Both the position numbers and the translations under genes were made by a program. Shown here piece by piece: positions 47,180 through 55,888 of a DNA stretch of 64,000 nucleotides (the stretch's first letter is position 1; every line of letters begins with the position of its first letter). Source of the stretch: G965195345 sp965277625. Its GTDB lineage: Bacteria; Pseudomonadota; Gammaproteobacteria; CAKMZV01. Below the pieces are notes generated by a model, which searched no databases, had not been told where the DNA came from, and was given only the letters and a program-made list of their open reading frames with translations. The DNA lies in NCBI GenBank assembly GCA_965277625.1, contig OZ255827.1, positions 372,001-436,000 of the forward strand, written 5' to 3'.

Positions 47180-47959
47180 TCATTGCCCTTTCCATGCAGG
47201 GGTTCTTTTCTGTAAAAAGGCATCGATACCTTCGCGTGCATCTTCAGAATTCATGTTGCACGCCATTCGTTTACTGGCAAAGGCATAAGCCTCTTCCATG
47301 CTCAAAGGCAGCTGTTGATAAAACATATCTTTACCCAAGCGCACGGCCAAAGGCGATTTTTGGGCGATTTTCAATGCCATGGCATGGGTGGCAGACTGGA
47401 GATCTGGCGATTCAACCACTTGATTGACCAAACCCATTTGATAGGCTCGATCGGCATCAATAAAATCACCAGTCAGAAGCATGTGCATGGCTTGTTTTCG
47501 GCTGATATTGCGGCTCAGTGGCACAGCAGGGGTTGAGCAAAACAAACCCACATTTATGCCTGAAACGGCAAACTTTGCTTTGGTAGAAGCCACGGCTAAA
47601 TCACAATTAGCGACCAACTGACAACCAGCAGCCGTTGCAATGCCATCCACTTGGGCAATGACAGGTTGAGGCAATTGATGAAGCGTTAACATCATCCGAC
47701 TACATTGATCGAACAACGATTGATGAAATGCTTGTTCTTCATGCGATCGCATTTCTTTCAAATCGTGTCCAGCACAAAATGATTTTCCTGCGCCAGCAAG
47801 AATCACCACATGAACATTTTTGTCTTCAGCAATGGCTTCCAAATGTTGCTGCAGTGTACTCAGCATTTGTGCTGACAAGGCATTATATTTTTGAGGTCTG
47901 TTGAGTGTGAGTGTGCTGATTTTTTCAGAGTCTGTGCGGGTAATTATTTGATCTTGCAT
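47180..47959 (-). CDS. Enoyl-CoA hydratase/isomerase family protein (ECHDC3-like)
   Basis: Crotonase-fold protein of 259 residues. Landmarks: LNRPQKYNALS, the oxyanion-hole segment SFCAGHDLKEM, the second oxyanion-hole segment DGIATAAGCQLVANCDLAVAS, and SGINVGLFCSTP. In true hydratases two catalytic glutamates follow these segments. The corresponding stretch here (VSGINVGLFCSTPAVPLSRN) has none, as in the ECHDC3 branch, so classical hydratase activity is doubtful; a thioesterase or isomerase role is possible. The gene is on the same strand as dnaE with 19 bp between them. A 237-bp gap upstream separates it from the enolase-superfamily gene and could hold its own promoter. Confidence 0.8.
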   Translation of the reverse strand: MQDQIITRTDSEKISTLTLNRPQKYNALSAQMLSTLQQHLEAIAEDKNVHVVILAGAGKSFCAGHDLKEMRSHEEQAFHQSLFDQCSRMMLTLHQLPQPVIAQVDGIATAAGCQLVANCDLAVASTKAKFAVSGINVGLFCSTPAVPLSRNISRKQAMHMLLTGDFIDADRAYQMGLVNQVVESPDLQSATHAMALKIAQKSPLAVRLGKDMFYQQLPLSMEEAYAFASKRMACNMNSEDAREGIDAFLQKRTPAWKGQ

Positions 47960-48118
47960 GGTGTTATACTGCTGGTTGAAGTTTCATTTTGTGTAATGCT
48001 GAGGCTTGTGCCAATAGATGGGTAAAAGACGCTTTGCCCAATGACCCTCAATGATTATGTCGTCAATTTTTCATGGTAACAAGGTCATACAATTCTGAGG
48101 CTATTTATACAATTTATT

Positions 48119-48130
48119 GCAAATATTTGC
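48119..48130. promoter_or_regulatory. Perfect 12-bp palindrome upstream of the enoyl-CoA hydratase-like gene
   Basis: GCAAATATTTGC is a perfect palindrome in the 237-bp gap at 47960-48196. A half-site-like TTGCAAATATAAAT follows about 20 bp away. It could be a dimeric regulator's operator; AT-rich sequence makes chance palindromes likely. Confidence 0.25.
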
Positions 48131-48196
48131 TTTTATATTCGCCTTCAATTGCAAATATAAATGAGAACGAATGACTCATTGAGATTTGTCATTTTG

Positions 48197-49318
48197 CTAA
48201 GCATAAACGGCAACAGGCTCACCTATAACCGAATAATCTGGCGTGACACCCAAACCAGGGGCATCTGGTGCAATAACGCCACCATCTTTTATGGGGGCAT
48301 CAAATTGCGCCGTGCTAGCACTAACCATATCGCGGGTGTCTAAAACACAGCGTAAAAATTTGCTCGGGACTGTTTGTCCTAAGTGCACCACTGCAGCAAA
48401 GGCAATATCAGAACCCACGGTGTCTTGTACGCTTAAGGTTAAGCCAGCAGCAAGGCACATATCTCTTTGGCGTCGTCCTCTGGTGAGTCCGCCTGCTTTT
48501 GAAATTTTCAAACCGATGCCCTCAGCAGCATCTTGCGCAATGATGTCTATGATGGAGGCATCACTATTGGCCAATTCATCAAAAATCATCGGGTACTGGG
48601 TTCTTTTACGCAATGACATATTCTCGCGCCAGGTTGCACAAGGCGCCTCAATCACAAAGTCCAATTGTTTGGGCAAAAGTTGTAGCATACGCAAAACCGT
48701 TTCAACGGTCATGCCGCCATTGGCATCGACCAGAAAGAATTCGCCTGCGACTCGATCCGCCAAGCAAGCGCGGATTCTTTCAGCGTCTAAGGCGGGGCCG
48801 CCTTCGGCATCGTGCGCGCCTATTTTGATTGAGTGACCCAAATAACCTTGGGCACGATGGGCTTGTACGCGCTGACGCATGGCTTCAGGCTCTCCTGCAT
48901 AAATAGATGAAATCACTGGCAGAGGTTGATGAATGCGCCCACCCAATAAATCACACACGGGCATAGACACTGCTTGACCAAAGATGTCCCAGCAAGCGAC
49001 ATCAATGGCGGTTTTAGCCGCAAGATGTCCGACTAAGGCCTGGTCCATTGCCTCATTAATGCGGTCGCAATGACAGGGGTTCAAGCCGAGCATCTGCGGT
49101 GCCATTTCGGCAATTGCCGCACGTACTCCGAGCGCATGGGCTGCGATGTAAGTGGATCCAAAAGGCGTAGATTCGCCCCAGCCTTGCAGACCTGTATCGG
49201 TGGTAACGCAGACAAGTGTGGCATCAAAACTGTGATATTCGCGATCATTCGACAGCAAATAAACCCCACCTGAATAAGGCAAATCAACTTGATAAACGGC
49301 TATTTTGACTATTTTCAC
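48197..49318 (-). CDS. Mandelate racemase/muconate lactonizing enzyme family protein (enolase superfamily)
   Basis: Enolase-superfamily enzyme of 373 residues: N-terminal capping domain (FDATLVCVTTDTGLQGWGES), then a TIM barrel. HSIKIGA supplies the K-x-K-type base region with the first Lys replaced by Ser. Metal ligands are likely in FLVDANGG (Asp), FVIEAPC (Glu) and MIFDELAN (Asp/Glu). LKISKAGGLTRGRRQRD carries the opposite-face lysine. The pattern resembles enzymes annotated as cis-3-hydroxy-L-proline dehydratase or hydroxyproline-betaine epimerase, but the substrate cannot be fixed by eye. Translation starts at a GTG overlapping the end of the MDR dehydrogenase gene by 4 bp (GTGA), so the two are probably coupled. 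Confidence 0.75.
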   Translation of the reverse strand: MKIVKIAVYQVDLPYSGGVYLLSNDREYHSFDATLVCVTTDTGLQGWGESTPFGSTYIAAHALGVRAAIAEMAPQMLGLNPCHCDRINEAMDQALVGHLAAKTAIDVACWDIFGQAVSMPVCDLLGGRIHQPLPVISSIYAGEPEAMRQRVQAHRAQGYLGHSIKIGAHDAEGGPALDAERIRACLADRVAGEFFLVDANGGMTVETVLRMLQLLPKQLDFVIEAPCATWRENMSLRKRTQYPMIFDELANSDASIIDIIAQDAAEGIGLKISKAGGLTRGRRQRDMCLAAGLTLSVQDTVGSDIAFAAVVHLGQTVPSKFLRCVLDTRDMVSASTAQFDAPIKDGGVIAPDAPGLGVTPDYSVIGEPVAVYA

Positions 49319-50406
49319 GCGGGTGGTACCAGTACAAGTTTACCGATAAACTTCTTGGCCAGAAAGTCTTGCTGCGCTTGAGCAAATTCACTGAGCGGGT
49401 AGGATTTTGCGACCAAAGGTTGGATTTCACCGTTTTCTATGTAGCGAATAAGATTTTCAAAAACCACCCGTTCTTGGTAAGTGCTACCAAATAATGTTAA
49501 ATCCTTTAGGTACAGAGTTCGGACATCTAATTCAACCAGCGGTCCAGCAATGGCACCTGATGCCACATATCGCCCCCCGCGTTTTAACAACTTTAACAGC
49601 TCAGGCCAATCGTTGCCTGCGACCAAATCAACGACCAAATCAATGCTATCAGAACCCAATGTTTTGACTAAGTCAGCGTCTCGGTCAACCACCATATCCG
49701 CGCCAACGGCGATTAATGGCTGAGCTTTTGAAGGGTCTGCTTGAGCAACGACTGTGGCCCCACGTCGTTTTGCCAATTGAATGGCGGCCGAACCCACACC
49801 ACCTGAGGCGCCTCGGATCAATATGCGTTCAGCGCCTGCATTTGACCGATGAAGCATGCCCTCAGCCGTTGAATAAGCACAGGGAATAGAAGCCAATTCA
49901 ATATCGCTCCAATCACAGTTGATATCATAAGTTTCATGGGCTTGTGCTTTGGCAAACTGGGCAAAACCGCCATCCATTTCAGAACCAAAGGTTGAACAAT
50001 AAAAGGGCGCGCCTTGATCTTGCATTGGGCGAACCATGACCCGATTTCCAAGGCGATTGGCATCGACATTTGCCCCAACCTTAATAATGGTTCCACAACA
50101 GTCAGCGCCCTGAATGCGCGGAAAACGAAGTGGTTCACCAGACCAGCTGCCATCTTCTTCATCGGCTTCATTGAAGCCTGAATCTCCGCCCTCATTGGTC
50201 GCCGTCGTCACCGATTTTGAATACCAAGCAATGCGGGTATTGATGTCCGTGTTATTAACGCCTGCGGCGTGTACTTGGATCAGGACTTCGTCATCTGAAA
50301 TCTGCGGCACAGGCACATCGTGACAATAGTTTAACTGGTCTAAACCACCATGACCCATCAGCAATAATGCGGTCATTTGGTTCGGTATGTTTTGATTGGA
50401 TGACAT
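49315..50406 (-). CDS. Medium-chain (MDR) alcohol dehydrogenase/quinone oxidoreductase family protein
   Basis: MDR-fold NAD(P)-dependent oxidoreductase of 363 residues. It has an N-terminal GroES-like domain (EVLIQVHAAGVNNTDINTR), a Rossmann domain with RGASGGVGSAAIQLAKRRGA and the closing FIGKLVLVPP. A short acidic insertion (TNEGGDSGFNEADEEDGSW) precedes the RIQGADCCGTI segment. The structural-zinc cysteine cluster is not evident. A strong GAGGAGA ribosome-binding site overlaps the end of the preceding glutamine amidotransferase gene, and the stop overlaps the enolase-superfamily start, so these three genes look like one operon. Substrate unknown; a catabolic dehydrogenase acting with the neighbour is a reasonable guess. 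Confidence 0.78.
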   Translation of the reverse strand: MSSNQNIPNQMTALLLMGHGGLDQLNYCHDVPVPQISDDEVLIQVHAAGVNNTDINTRIAWYSKSVTTATNEGGDSGFNEADEEDGSWSGEPLRFPRIQGADCCGTIIKVGANVDANRLGNRVMVRPMQDQGAPFYCSTFGSEMDGGFAQFAKAQAHETYDINCDWSDIELASIPCAYSTAEGMLHRSNAGAERILIRGASGGVGSAAIQLAKRRGATVVAQADPSKAQPLIAVGADMVVDRDADLVKTLGSDSIDLVVDLVAGNDWPELLKLLKRGGRYVASGAIAGPLVELDVRTLYLKDLTLFGSTYQERVVFENLIRYIENGEIQPLVAKSYPLSEFAQAQQDFLAKKFIGKLVLVPPA

Positions 50407-50408
50407 AA

Positions 50409-51143
50409 TTATCTCCTCGGTTCAGTGATCATTTTTTTAAAATTATCGTACATAATTTTACAATGCTTGTTCATTTCTGTGAGCTGTTGTTGCGCTTGTT
50501 GATCAAAGCTGTGAATCGCGCCTAATCCAAGGCTGGATTCCAAAGCTTGTTTGTATTCGGGTACTTCCCCCCACGTTTGCACAGTATCCTGTTTTACTTC
50601 AATGTGAAATTGGATGCCGTAGGCATGATTTTTATAGCGAAACACTTGAAATTTGGTTTCGGTTGAAGATGCGAGCACGTGTACATCAGGATGAGACTCT
50701 AAGCCCTGAACTTCATACGAATGCCACTGCACCGTTTGTATTTCTAGTGGGATGCCTTGCAATAGGGCATCGTTCTCTGCAATTGGATTGAGATGGATGG
50801 GCAGGACACCGATTTCAGGGGTCGTTGACCGAACCACTTGACCACCCACAACCTCTCCTAACAATTGCGCGCCCAAACAAAATCCTAAAAAGGGCTTCTC
50901 TAAATGGACGACATACTCTTTGATTTGCTGTTTTTCGTGTATCAACCATGGATGATCCTCTTCCATCCAAGTATCCATCGGCCCACCCATACAAAGCATG
51001 GCATCAAAATCCTGCAGATTTTGAGGAATGCGTTCGCCTTGGTCCAATTCAATGGTGGTTAATTGCCAACCATCGATTTCCATCAATTTTTTAATATAGC
51101 CAGGGTCTTCAATGGGGATGTGCTGGAGTATGATAACGTTCAT
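50409..51143 (-). CDS. Class I glutamine amidotransferase family protein
   Basis: GATase1-fold protein of 244 residues similar to free-standing GMP-synthase-like amidotransferases. Seen: the nucleophile elbow LGFCLGAQLLGEVVGG with the catalytic Cys, and GIQFHIEV supplying His and Glu of the triad. The C-terminal tail of about 60 residues is helical and charged. Such stand-alone proteins hydrolyse glutamine or gamma-glutamyl compounds; the acceptor here is unknown. Its stop is 2 bp before the MDR dehydrogenase start, so cotranscription is likely. A short gap of 41 bp separates it from an exported unknown upstream on the same strand. Confidence 0.78.
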   Translation of the reverse strand: MNVIILQHIPIEDPGYIKKLMEIDGWQLTTIELDQGERIPQNLQDFDAMLCMGGPMDTWMEEDHPWLIHEKQQIKEYVVHLEKPFLGFCLGAQLLGEVVGGQVVRSTTPEIGVLPIHLNPIAENDALLQGIPLEIQTVQWHSYEVQGLESHPDVHVLASSTETKFQVFRYKNHAYGIQFHIEVKQDTVQTWGEVPEYKQALESSLGLGAIHSFDQQAQQQLTEMNKHCKIMYDNFKKMITEPRR

Positions 51144-51184
51144 GATGGTGCGTTTGATGTCGTATAAAGATTACATTCAAACAA

Positions 51185-51757
51185 TTAGAGTGATTTTTTC
51201 AAGCGTCTGCAATACTGCAATGCCCTTTTATGAACCGCGGTAAACCCCTTTAAAGAAAATATGTCCTGCGACAATTCTAATTTATTTCGTAAGGATTTCG
51301 GTGGAATGATTGTGATGATCGCATGGTTGCCTTTTTTAAAGGCTCGAATCAATTTTTTATCCAACTTATTGGGCAGGGCAGAGCGACTCATAGCTGATAA
51401 CATGTTGAAATCTGGTATTTGGATCGCCAGAGACGTCGATTCAATTGGTACTGTAAATCGTTGCGATTTAACACGGACATCCATTTTTACCGAAACGTTT
51501 TTGTCTAATTTCAGCTCAGGATCGTTTGTTTTATAGAAAGCCCAAAAATAATTTTTATTGCAGTTTGAGATCTTTTTGATGAATCCAATTTTTTGCGGGA
51601 AAATCGTTCTGCCAGAGGTGTAGAACCGAATTTCATCATTGTGTCTATTAACAAACCAGTATTTACTTTCCCAGCTGTAACTTTGAGCCGAACTGGCAGA
51701 GACATAGGTCAGTAAAAGTAAAATTAGACCAAGTCTAAAACGTTTTAGTAGAATCAT
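51185..51757 (-). CDS. Exported protein of unknown function
   Basis: 190 residues. A Sec signal peptide (about 1-24, KRFRLGLILLLLTYVSASSA then QS) precedes a basic, beta-rich mature part. There are few cysteines (near residues 65 and 183). I do not recognise the family. The aromatic start of the mature part (SYSWESKYWFVNR) and a lysine/arginine-rich end may suggest a periplasmic or envelope protein. It lies 5 bp after the GFA-family gene and 41 bp before the amidotransferase gene, all on one strand. Confidence 0.65.
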   Translation of the reverse strand: MILLKRFRLGLILLLLTYVSASSAQSYSWESKYWFVNRHNDEIRFYTSGRTIFPQKIGFIKKISNCNKNYFWAFYKTNDPELKLDKNVSVKMDVRVKSQRFTVPIESTSLAIQIPDFNMLSAMSRSALPNKLDKKLIRAFKKGNHAIITIIPPKSLRNKLELSQDIFSLKGFTAVHKRALQYCRRLKKSL

Positions 51758-51762
51758 TTGTG

Positions 51763-52200
51763 TTACTCAGGGGATTGGTTGAGGCGACCGTCAAGGAACG
51801 TAGGCAGCCCGTCTTCTATGGACGCCCAATTGGCTTTATAGCGCGTAAAGATGTGTCCTGTTGGCCTAAGCTCAATAGGGTCATCCAAGGTTGCTAAGGC
51901 AAATTCAACGACCTCGTGCATGGCTTCAGCGGAATCTGCAAATATCAAACTGGCGCCACATTGACTACAGAACTGGCGGATAGTGCCATTTTCAGCGGCA
52001 TAACTCTTTAATAAATTTTGCCCACAAACCCAGCGAAAGTCAGATTTTTTCGCAGCGCCGTAAGTTGCAAAGGCGGCACCATGAAATTTTCGACACATTG
52101 AGCAATGACAATGCCCAGGACCTGGCTGACTTTGTATAACATCCACTTCATAGCGAATGCCATTGCATAAGCAACTGCCTCTATATGTTTGGTGTGTCAT
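51763..52200 (-). CDS. GFA (glutathione-dependent formaldehyde-activating-like) family zinc protein
   Basis: Protein of 145 residues with the GFA/Mss4-like zinc sites: GSCLCNGIRYEV near the N-terminus, HCHCSMCRKFHGAAFATY, and QFCSQCGASLIF. These match the CxC, CxxC and CxxCG ligand pattern. Known members were first described as activating formaldehyde with glutathione, but many are of unknown activity. It is 8 bp after malate synthase G and 5 bp before the exported unknown, so probably cotranscribed. Confidence 0.85.
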   Translation of the reverse strand: MTHQTYRGSCLCNGIRYEVDVIQSQPGPGHCHCSMCRKFHGAAFATYGAAKKSDFRWVCGQNLLKSYAAENGTIRQFCSQCGASLIFADSAEAMHEVVEFALATLDDPIELRPTGHIFTRYKANWASIEDGLPTFLDGRLNQSPE

Positions 52201-52208
52201 CTACATTC

Positions 52209-54365
52209 CTAATTGTTTTGTTTTTTGCGCTCTATGCGACGTCGATGCAAGGGCGGTTCTGTGTAACCGTTGGCTTCTTGTTTGCCATTAAAAATGAGAT
52301 CACAAGCCGCCTGAAAAGCGACGCCATCAAAATCAGGCGCCATGGCTTGGTAAAGCGGGTCATCACTGTTTTGCTCATCAACCACCTTGGCCATACGTTT
52401 AAGGGTGGCTAAGACTTCGGCTTCGCTAACAATCCCATGGTCAATCCAATTGGCTAAGTGTTGAGAAGAAATTCTCAAGGTGGCACGATCTTCCATCAAA
52501 GCCACATTATTAATGTCCAAAACTTTTGAGCAACCAACGCCTTGGTCTATCCAACGCACCACATAGCCCAAAGTACTTTGACAGTTATTCTCCACTTCAT
52601 TTTGGATGTCCGCAGCGGACCAATCGGTGTTGGGGGCTAAGGGGATGGTTAAAATATCATCAATGGCAGCGGGCGTCCGATTTTTCAGTTTTGCTTGTTC
52701 GGCGAATACATCCACTTCGTGATAATGTATGGCGTGCAAAGTGGCCGCCGTCGGCGAAGGGACCCATGCGGTATTGGCGCCTGATTTAGGATGGCTTGCC
52801 TTGGTTGCCATCATGGCTTGCATTTCGTCGGGCATGGCCCACATCCCCTTGCCAATTTGAGCGTGTCCTTGCAATCCACAAGCCAATCCTGTATCAACAT
52901 TATTGTTTTCGTAGGCCGCGATCCATTTGGCATTTTTGATCTCCCCTTTACGGATCATGGGTCCTGCCAACATGCTGGTGTGAATCTCGTCCCCAGTGCG
53001 ATCCAAAAAGCCTGTATTGATAAAGATCAACCGCGACTTGGCCAAGCGGATACATTCGGCTAAATTGACGCTTGTTCTGCGCTCTTCGTCCATAATTCCG
53101 ATTTTTAGGGTGTATTCGGGCAAACCAAGAATCTGTTCAACACGCGCAAATAGATCCACAGAAAAAGCAACTTCTTCTGGACCGTGCATTTTTGGTTTGA
53201 CGATGTAAATACTGCCTTTTCTCGAATTTAAACGCTTGTTTTTAACATCATGCATGGCCGCCAAAGCGGTTACCATTGTATCCATGATGCCTTCAGGGAT
53301 TTCATCGCCATTTGCCGTGGTTATGGCAGAGTTCGTCATTAAATGTCCGACATTGCGCACCAACAACATGGAGCGGCCCGGCAACGTCAAATCATCGCCT
53401 GTTGGAGATGTGTAATGATGGTCTTCATTCAATCGCCTGACAAAGGCTGTGCCATTTTTGTCAATGTTTGCGGTTAAATCACCTTTCATTAAACCCAACC
53501 AATTTCGATAAACGCCCACCTTGTCCTCAGCGTCAACCGCCGCAACTGAATCTTCACAGTCTTGAATGACTGAAATGGCCGATTCTAAAACCACATCTTT
53601 TAAGCCAGAAGGACTTTGGCTGCCGATGCGGTGATTTCGGTCAAAATGTAATTCAATGTGTAAATGATTGTGCTTCAGTAAAACGACGGTTGGCGCATCC
53701 AAAGACCCCTTATAACCCGCAAAAGCCTCTGCGTTTTGTAGCTGGGTACTTCGGCCATTAGATAGGGTGACCAACCATTGGCCGCCTTGTATTTTGAAAT
53801 TAGTGATGTCTTGGTATCCACCTTGCTCCAAGGGCAGGTATTGATTTAAGAAATCATTGGCATAATCAACAACGGCTTGACCTCGTTTAGCGTTATATTC
53901 AGAGCCACGTTCTTTGCCCTCTGCCTCATCGATGACATCCGTGCCGTATAAGGCATCGTAAAGTGAACCCCAACGCGCATTGGTGGCATTGAGCGCGTAT
54001 CGAGCATTGCTGACTGGGACGACCAACTGAGGTCCAGCGATTTCAGCAATCTCCTCATCCACATTTTTAACGTCAATTTTGAATGCCTCACCCTTGGGTA
54101 CGATATAACCAATTTGACTAAGAAACTGCTTGTACTCAGCCATATCAATCGGAGCAGGGTGGCTTAAATGCCAAGCATCGATTTGTTGCTGTAGCTCATC
54201 CCTTTTGCCAAGCAAAGCCTTATTGCGCGGCATGAAGTCTTGCAATAAACGGTTCATTGAAGACCAAAAATGCGAGGCTTTAACGCCTGTGCCTGGCATA
54301 ATTTCTTCGTTGATCAATTGATACAAATCTTGTGAAACTGACAGATTTGAAACTGTAACTCTCAT
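52209..54365 (-). CDS. glcB: Malate synthase G
   Basis: Condenses glyoxylate with acetyl-CoA to malate (glyoxylate bypass or glycolate use), cytoplasmic and Mg-dependent. The 718-residue length matches GlcB (about 723) and not the shorter AceB type. Landmarks: TNARWGSLYDALYGTDVI, IVKPKMHGPEEVAF with the catalytic Arg/Glu region close by, KIGIMDEERRTSVNLAECI, AWVPSPTAATLHAIHYH and GCSKVLDINNVALMEDRATL. The ACGGAGA ribosome-binding site sits about 15 bases upstream of the ATG. A TATAAT -10 candidate lies some 60 bp upstream. No isocitrate lyase is in this window. Acetyl-CoA synthetase 3.4 kb upstream would supply acetyl-CoA from acetate. Confidence 0.96.
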   Translation of the reverse strand: MRVTVSNLSVSQDLYQLINEEIMPGTGVKASHFWSSMNRLLQDFMPRNKALLGKRDELQQQIDAWHLSHPAPIDMAEYKQFLSQIGYIVPKGEAFKIDVKNVDEEIAEIAGPQLVVPVSNARYALNATNARWGSLYDALYGTDVIDEAEGKERGSEYNAKRGQAVVDYANDFLNQYLPLEQGGYQDITNFKIQGGQWLVTLSNGRSTQLQNAEAFAGYKGSLDAPTVVLLKHNHLHIELHFDRNHRIGSQSPSGLKDVVLESAISVIQDCEDSVAAVDAEDKVGVYRNWLGLMKGDLTANIDKNGTAFVRRLNEDHHYTSPTGDDLTLPGRSMLLVRNVGHLMTNSAITTANGDEIPEGIMDTMVTALAAMHDVKNKRLNSRKGSIYIVKPKMHGPEEVAFSVDLFARVEQILGLPEYTLKIGIMDEERRTSVNLAECIRLAKSRLIFINTGFLDRTGDEIHTSMLAGPMIRKGEIKNAKWIAAYENNNVDTGLACGLQGHAQIGKGMWAMPDEMQAMMATKASHPKSGANTAWVPSPTAATLHAIHYHEVDVFAEQAKLKNRTPAAIDDILTIPLAPNTDWSAADIQNEVENNCQSTLGYVVRWIDQGVGCSKVLDINNVALMEDRATLRISSQHLANWIDHGIVSEAEVLATLKRMAKVVDEQNSDDPLYQAMAPDFDGVAFQAACDLIFNGKQEANGYTEPPLHRRRIERKKQNN

Positions 54366-54423
54366 GGGTTTTGGTCTCCGTAAATGTGATGTTTATAGGG
54401 TTTGGGGGTTCCAGAATATGCGT

Positions 54424-54429
54424 ATTATA
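54424..54429 (-). promoter_or_regulatory. Candidate -10 element of glcB
   Basis: A perfect TATAAT on the minus strand, 58 bp before the malate synthase start. The best -35 at 16 bp spacing is TTTCAG, which is weak and suggests activator dependence. Confidence 0.4.
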
Positions 54430-54530
54430 GACGCAATAATCCCCCCTGAAATGCTCTGTGACCTATTGCATAATAATATCACAAATCACAGCCATTCCAC
54501 CCAGTCATCTTATTTTTTCTTTGGCTGAAT

Positions 54531-55886
54531 TTAACCCACAATGCCATCCCTGTTTAAATCTGCCTTTGAAGCAACGTCAGCTTGAGTGCCTTTAGGAACT
54601 TTATACCATCCAGGATCTGCATAACTATTTAAATGTTTACGTACCTTCAGAATGGTAAACAATCCGCCCATGGTAATATAGTCGTGAGCGCCCCAAGCGC
54701 CGACCATTGGAATCGAATTAGCGGGTGGTTGCATATGACCTCGTTCAATATGGATGCCGTGTTCCCCCATGCCAGATTCTCCCATTGCCATGAGATTAGG
54801 GAAAATATTAGCAACCGCTCTTTCAAACACTTTAGGATCCGTGCCAATGACATTGGGAATGTCATGTCCCATTTGGTTCATAACATGATGCGTCATATGA
54901 CAGTGCATTACCCAGTCTCCTTCAGCATCTGCCCGAAATTCAATGTCACGAGAACTGCCTGTTGGTACCAAAACCGTGGTTTCTGGCCATTGCCCTGCTT
55001 TAGGAATGGCACCCCCATCGGTGGCAACAATGTTGAAGCTGTAGCCGTGTAAGTGAATGGGATGATGGCTCATGGCAGATAAATTACCAATGCGTATTCG
55101 CACCTTATCGTGTTGCTTAACGACCAAATTTTCAGTGCCTGGAAAGCAGTGACCGTTGATGGTGAGCAGATTAAAATCAAGCATCTCATTCGGATCGGGT
55201 CGTCGTGTTCCTGGATTGATTTTCCATTCGCTCAGCATCATAACAAAATCTCTATCAGGACGCTGAGATCGAGTCACACCTCTGGGATGAACCACAAACA
55301 TGCCCAACAAGCCCATACTCATCTGGGTCATTTCATCATGGTGGGCGTGATACATAAAGGTGCCATGTTGACGAATCGTCCACTCGTACTTGAATGTCTC
55401 ACCTTTTCTAATACTACGTTGACTCACGCCGCCAACGCCGTCCATGCCACTTGGCAGGAAAAATCCATGCCAATGAATGGTAGTGGGAGCATCCAAGCGA
55501 TTGGTCACGTAAATGCGAACCCGATCGCCTTCACAAGCTTCAATGGTTGGACCGTGTACTTGACCATTGTAGCCCCAGCATTTGGCTTCTAATCCTTTGC
55601 TGAAAACATGATCAACTTCTTCCGCAATTAAATGAAAGACTTTTACACCTTCAACAAGTTTAAATGGTAAGGTGCTGCCACCAGGTGTAATCGTTGGCGT
55701 GTAATCTTTGCCAGGCACGCCAGGGTTCAATCCTTTGACATTGGTGTATCGACCACTGGACGATTTGGGCCATTTTGTGTTGATTTTGGCTTCATTCGCA
55801 GAGGCAATTTGTGGCGCTAAAATTAACCCACTTGCTGAGACTGTCAAGGCTGATTTTAGGAATAAACGTCGATTATTATTTGACAT
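54531..55886 (-). CDS. Tat-exported multicopper oxidase (copper resistance type)
   Basis: 451 residues. A twin-arginine signal (NNRRLFLKSALTVSASG) fits export of a folded copper enzyme to the periplasm. All four copper-ligand motifs of multicopper oxidases are visible: HWHGFFLPSGMDG, YHAHHDEMTQMSMGLLG, HPIHLHGYSF and the type-1 site HCHMTHHVMNQM. Known relatives oxidise Cu(I), phenols or metal ions. The methionine-rich insertion of CueO is not obvious, although the type-1 region carries several Met and His residues. The C-terminus ends in SKADLNRDGIVG, reminiscent of an EF-hand/dockerin-like DxNxDG loop. It starts 2 bp after the TolC-like gene, in one operon with the small Cys/His protein. 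Confidence 0.88.
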   Translation of the reverse strand: MSNNNRRLFLKSALTVSASGLILAPQIASANEAKINTKWPKSSSGRYTNVKGLNPGVPGKDYTPTITPGGSTLPFKLVEGVKVFHLIAEEVDHVFSKGLEAKCWGYNGQVHGPTIEACEGDRVRIYVTNRLDAPTTIHWHGFFLPSGMDGVGGVSQRSIRKGETFKYEWTIRQHGTFMYHAHHDEMTQMSMGLLGMFVVHPRGVTRSQRPDRDFVMMLSEWKINPGTRRPDPNEMLDFNLLTINGHCFPGTENLVVKQHDKVRIRIGNLSAMSHHPIHLHGYSFNIVATDGGAIPKAGQWPETTVLVPTGSSRDIEFRADAEGDWVMHCHMTHHVMNQMGHDIPNVIGTDPKVFERAVANIFPNLMAMGESGMGEHGIHIERGHMQPPANSIPMVGAWGAHDYITMGGLFTILKVRKHLNSYADPGWYKVPKGTQADVASKADLNRDGIVG

Positions 55887-55888
55887 GA

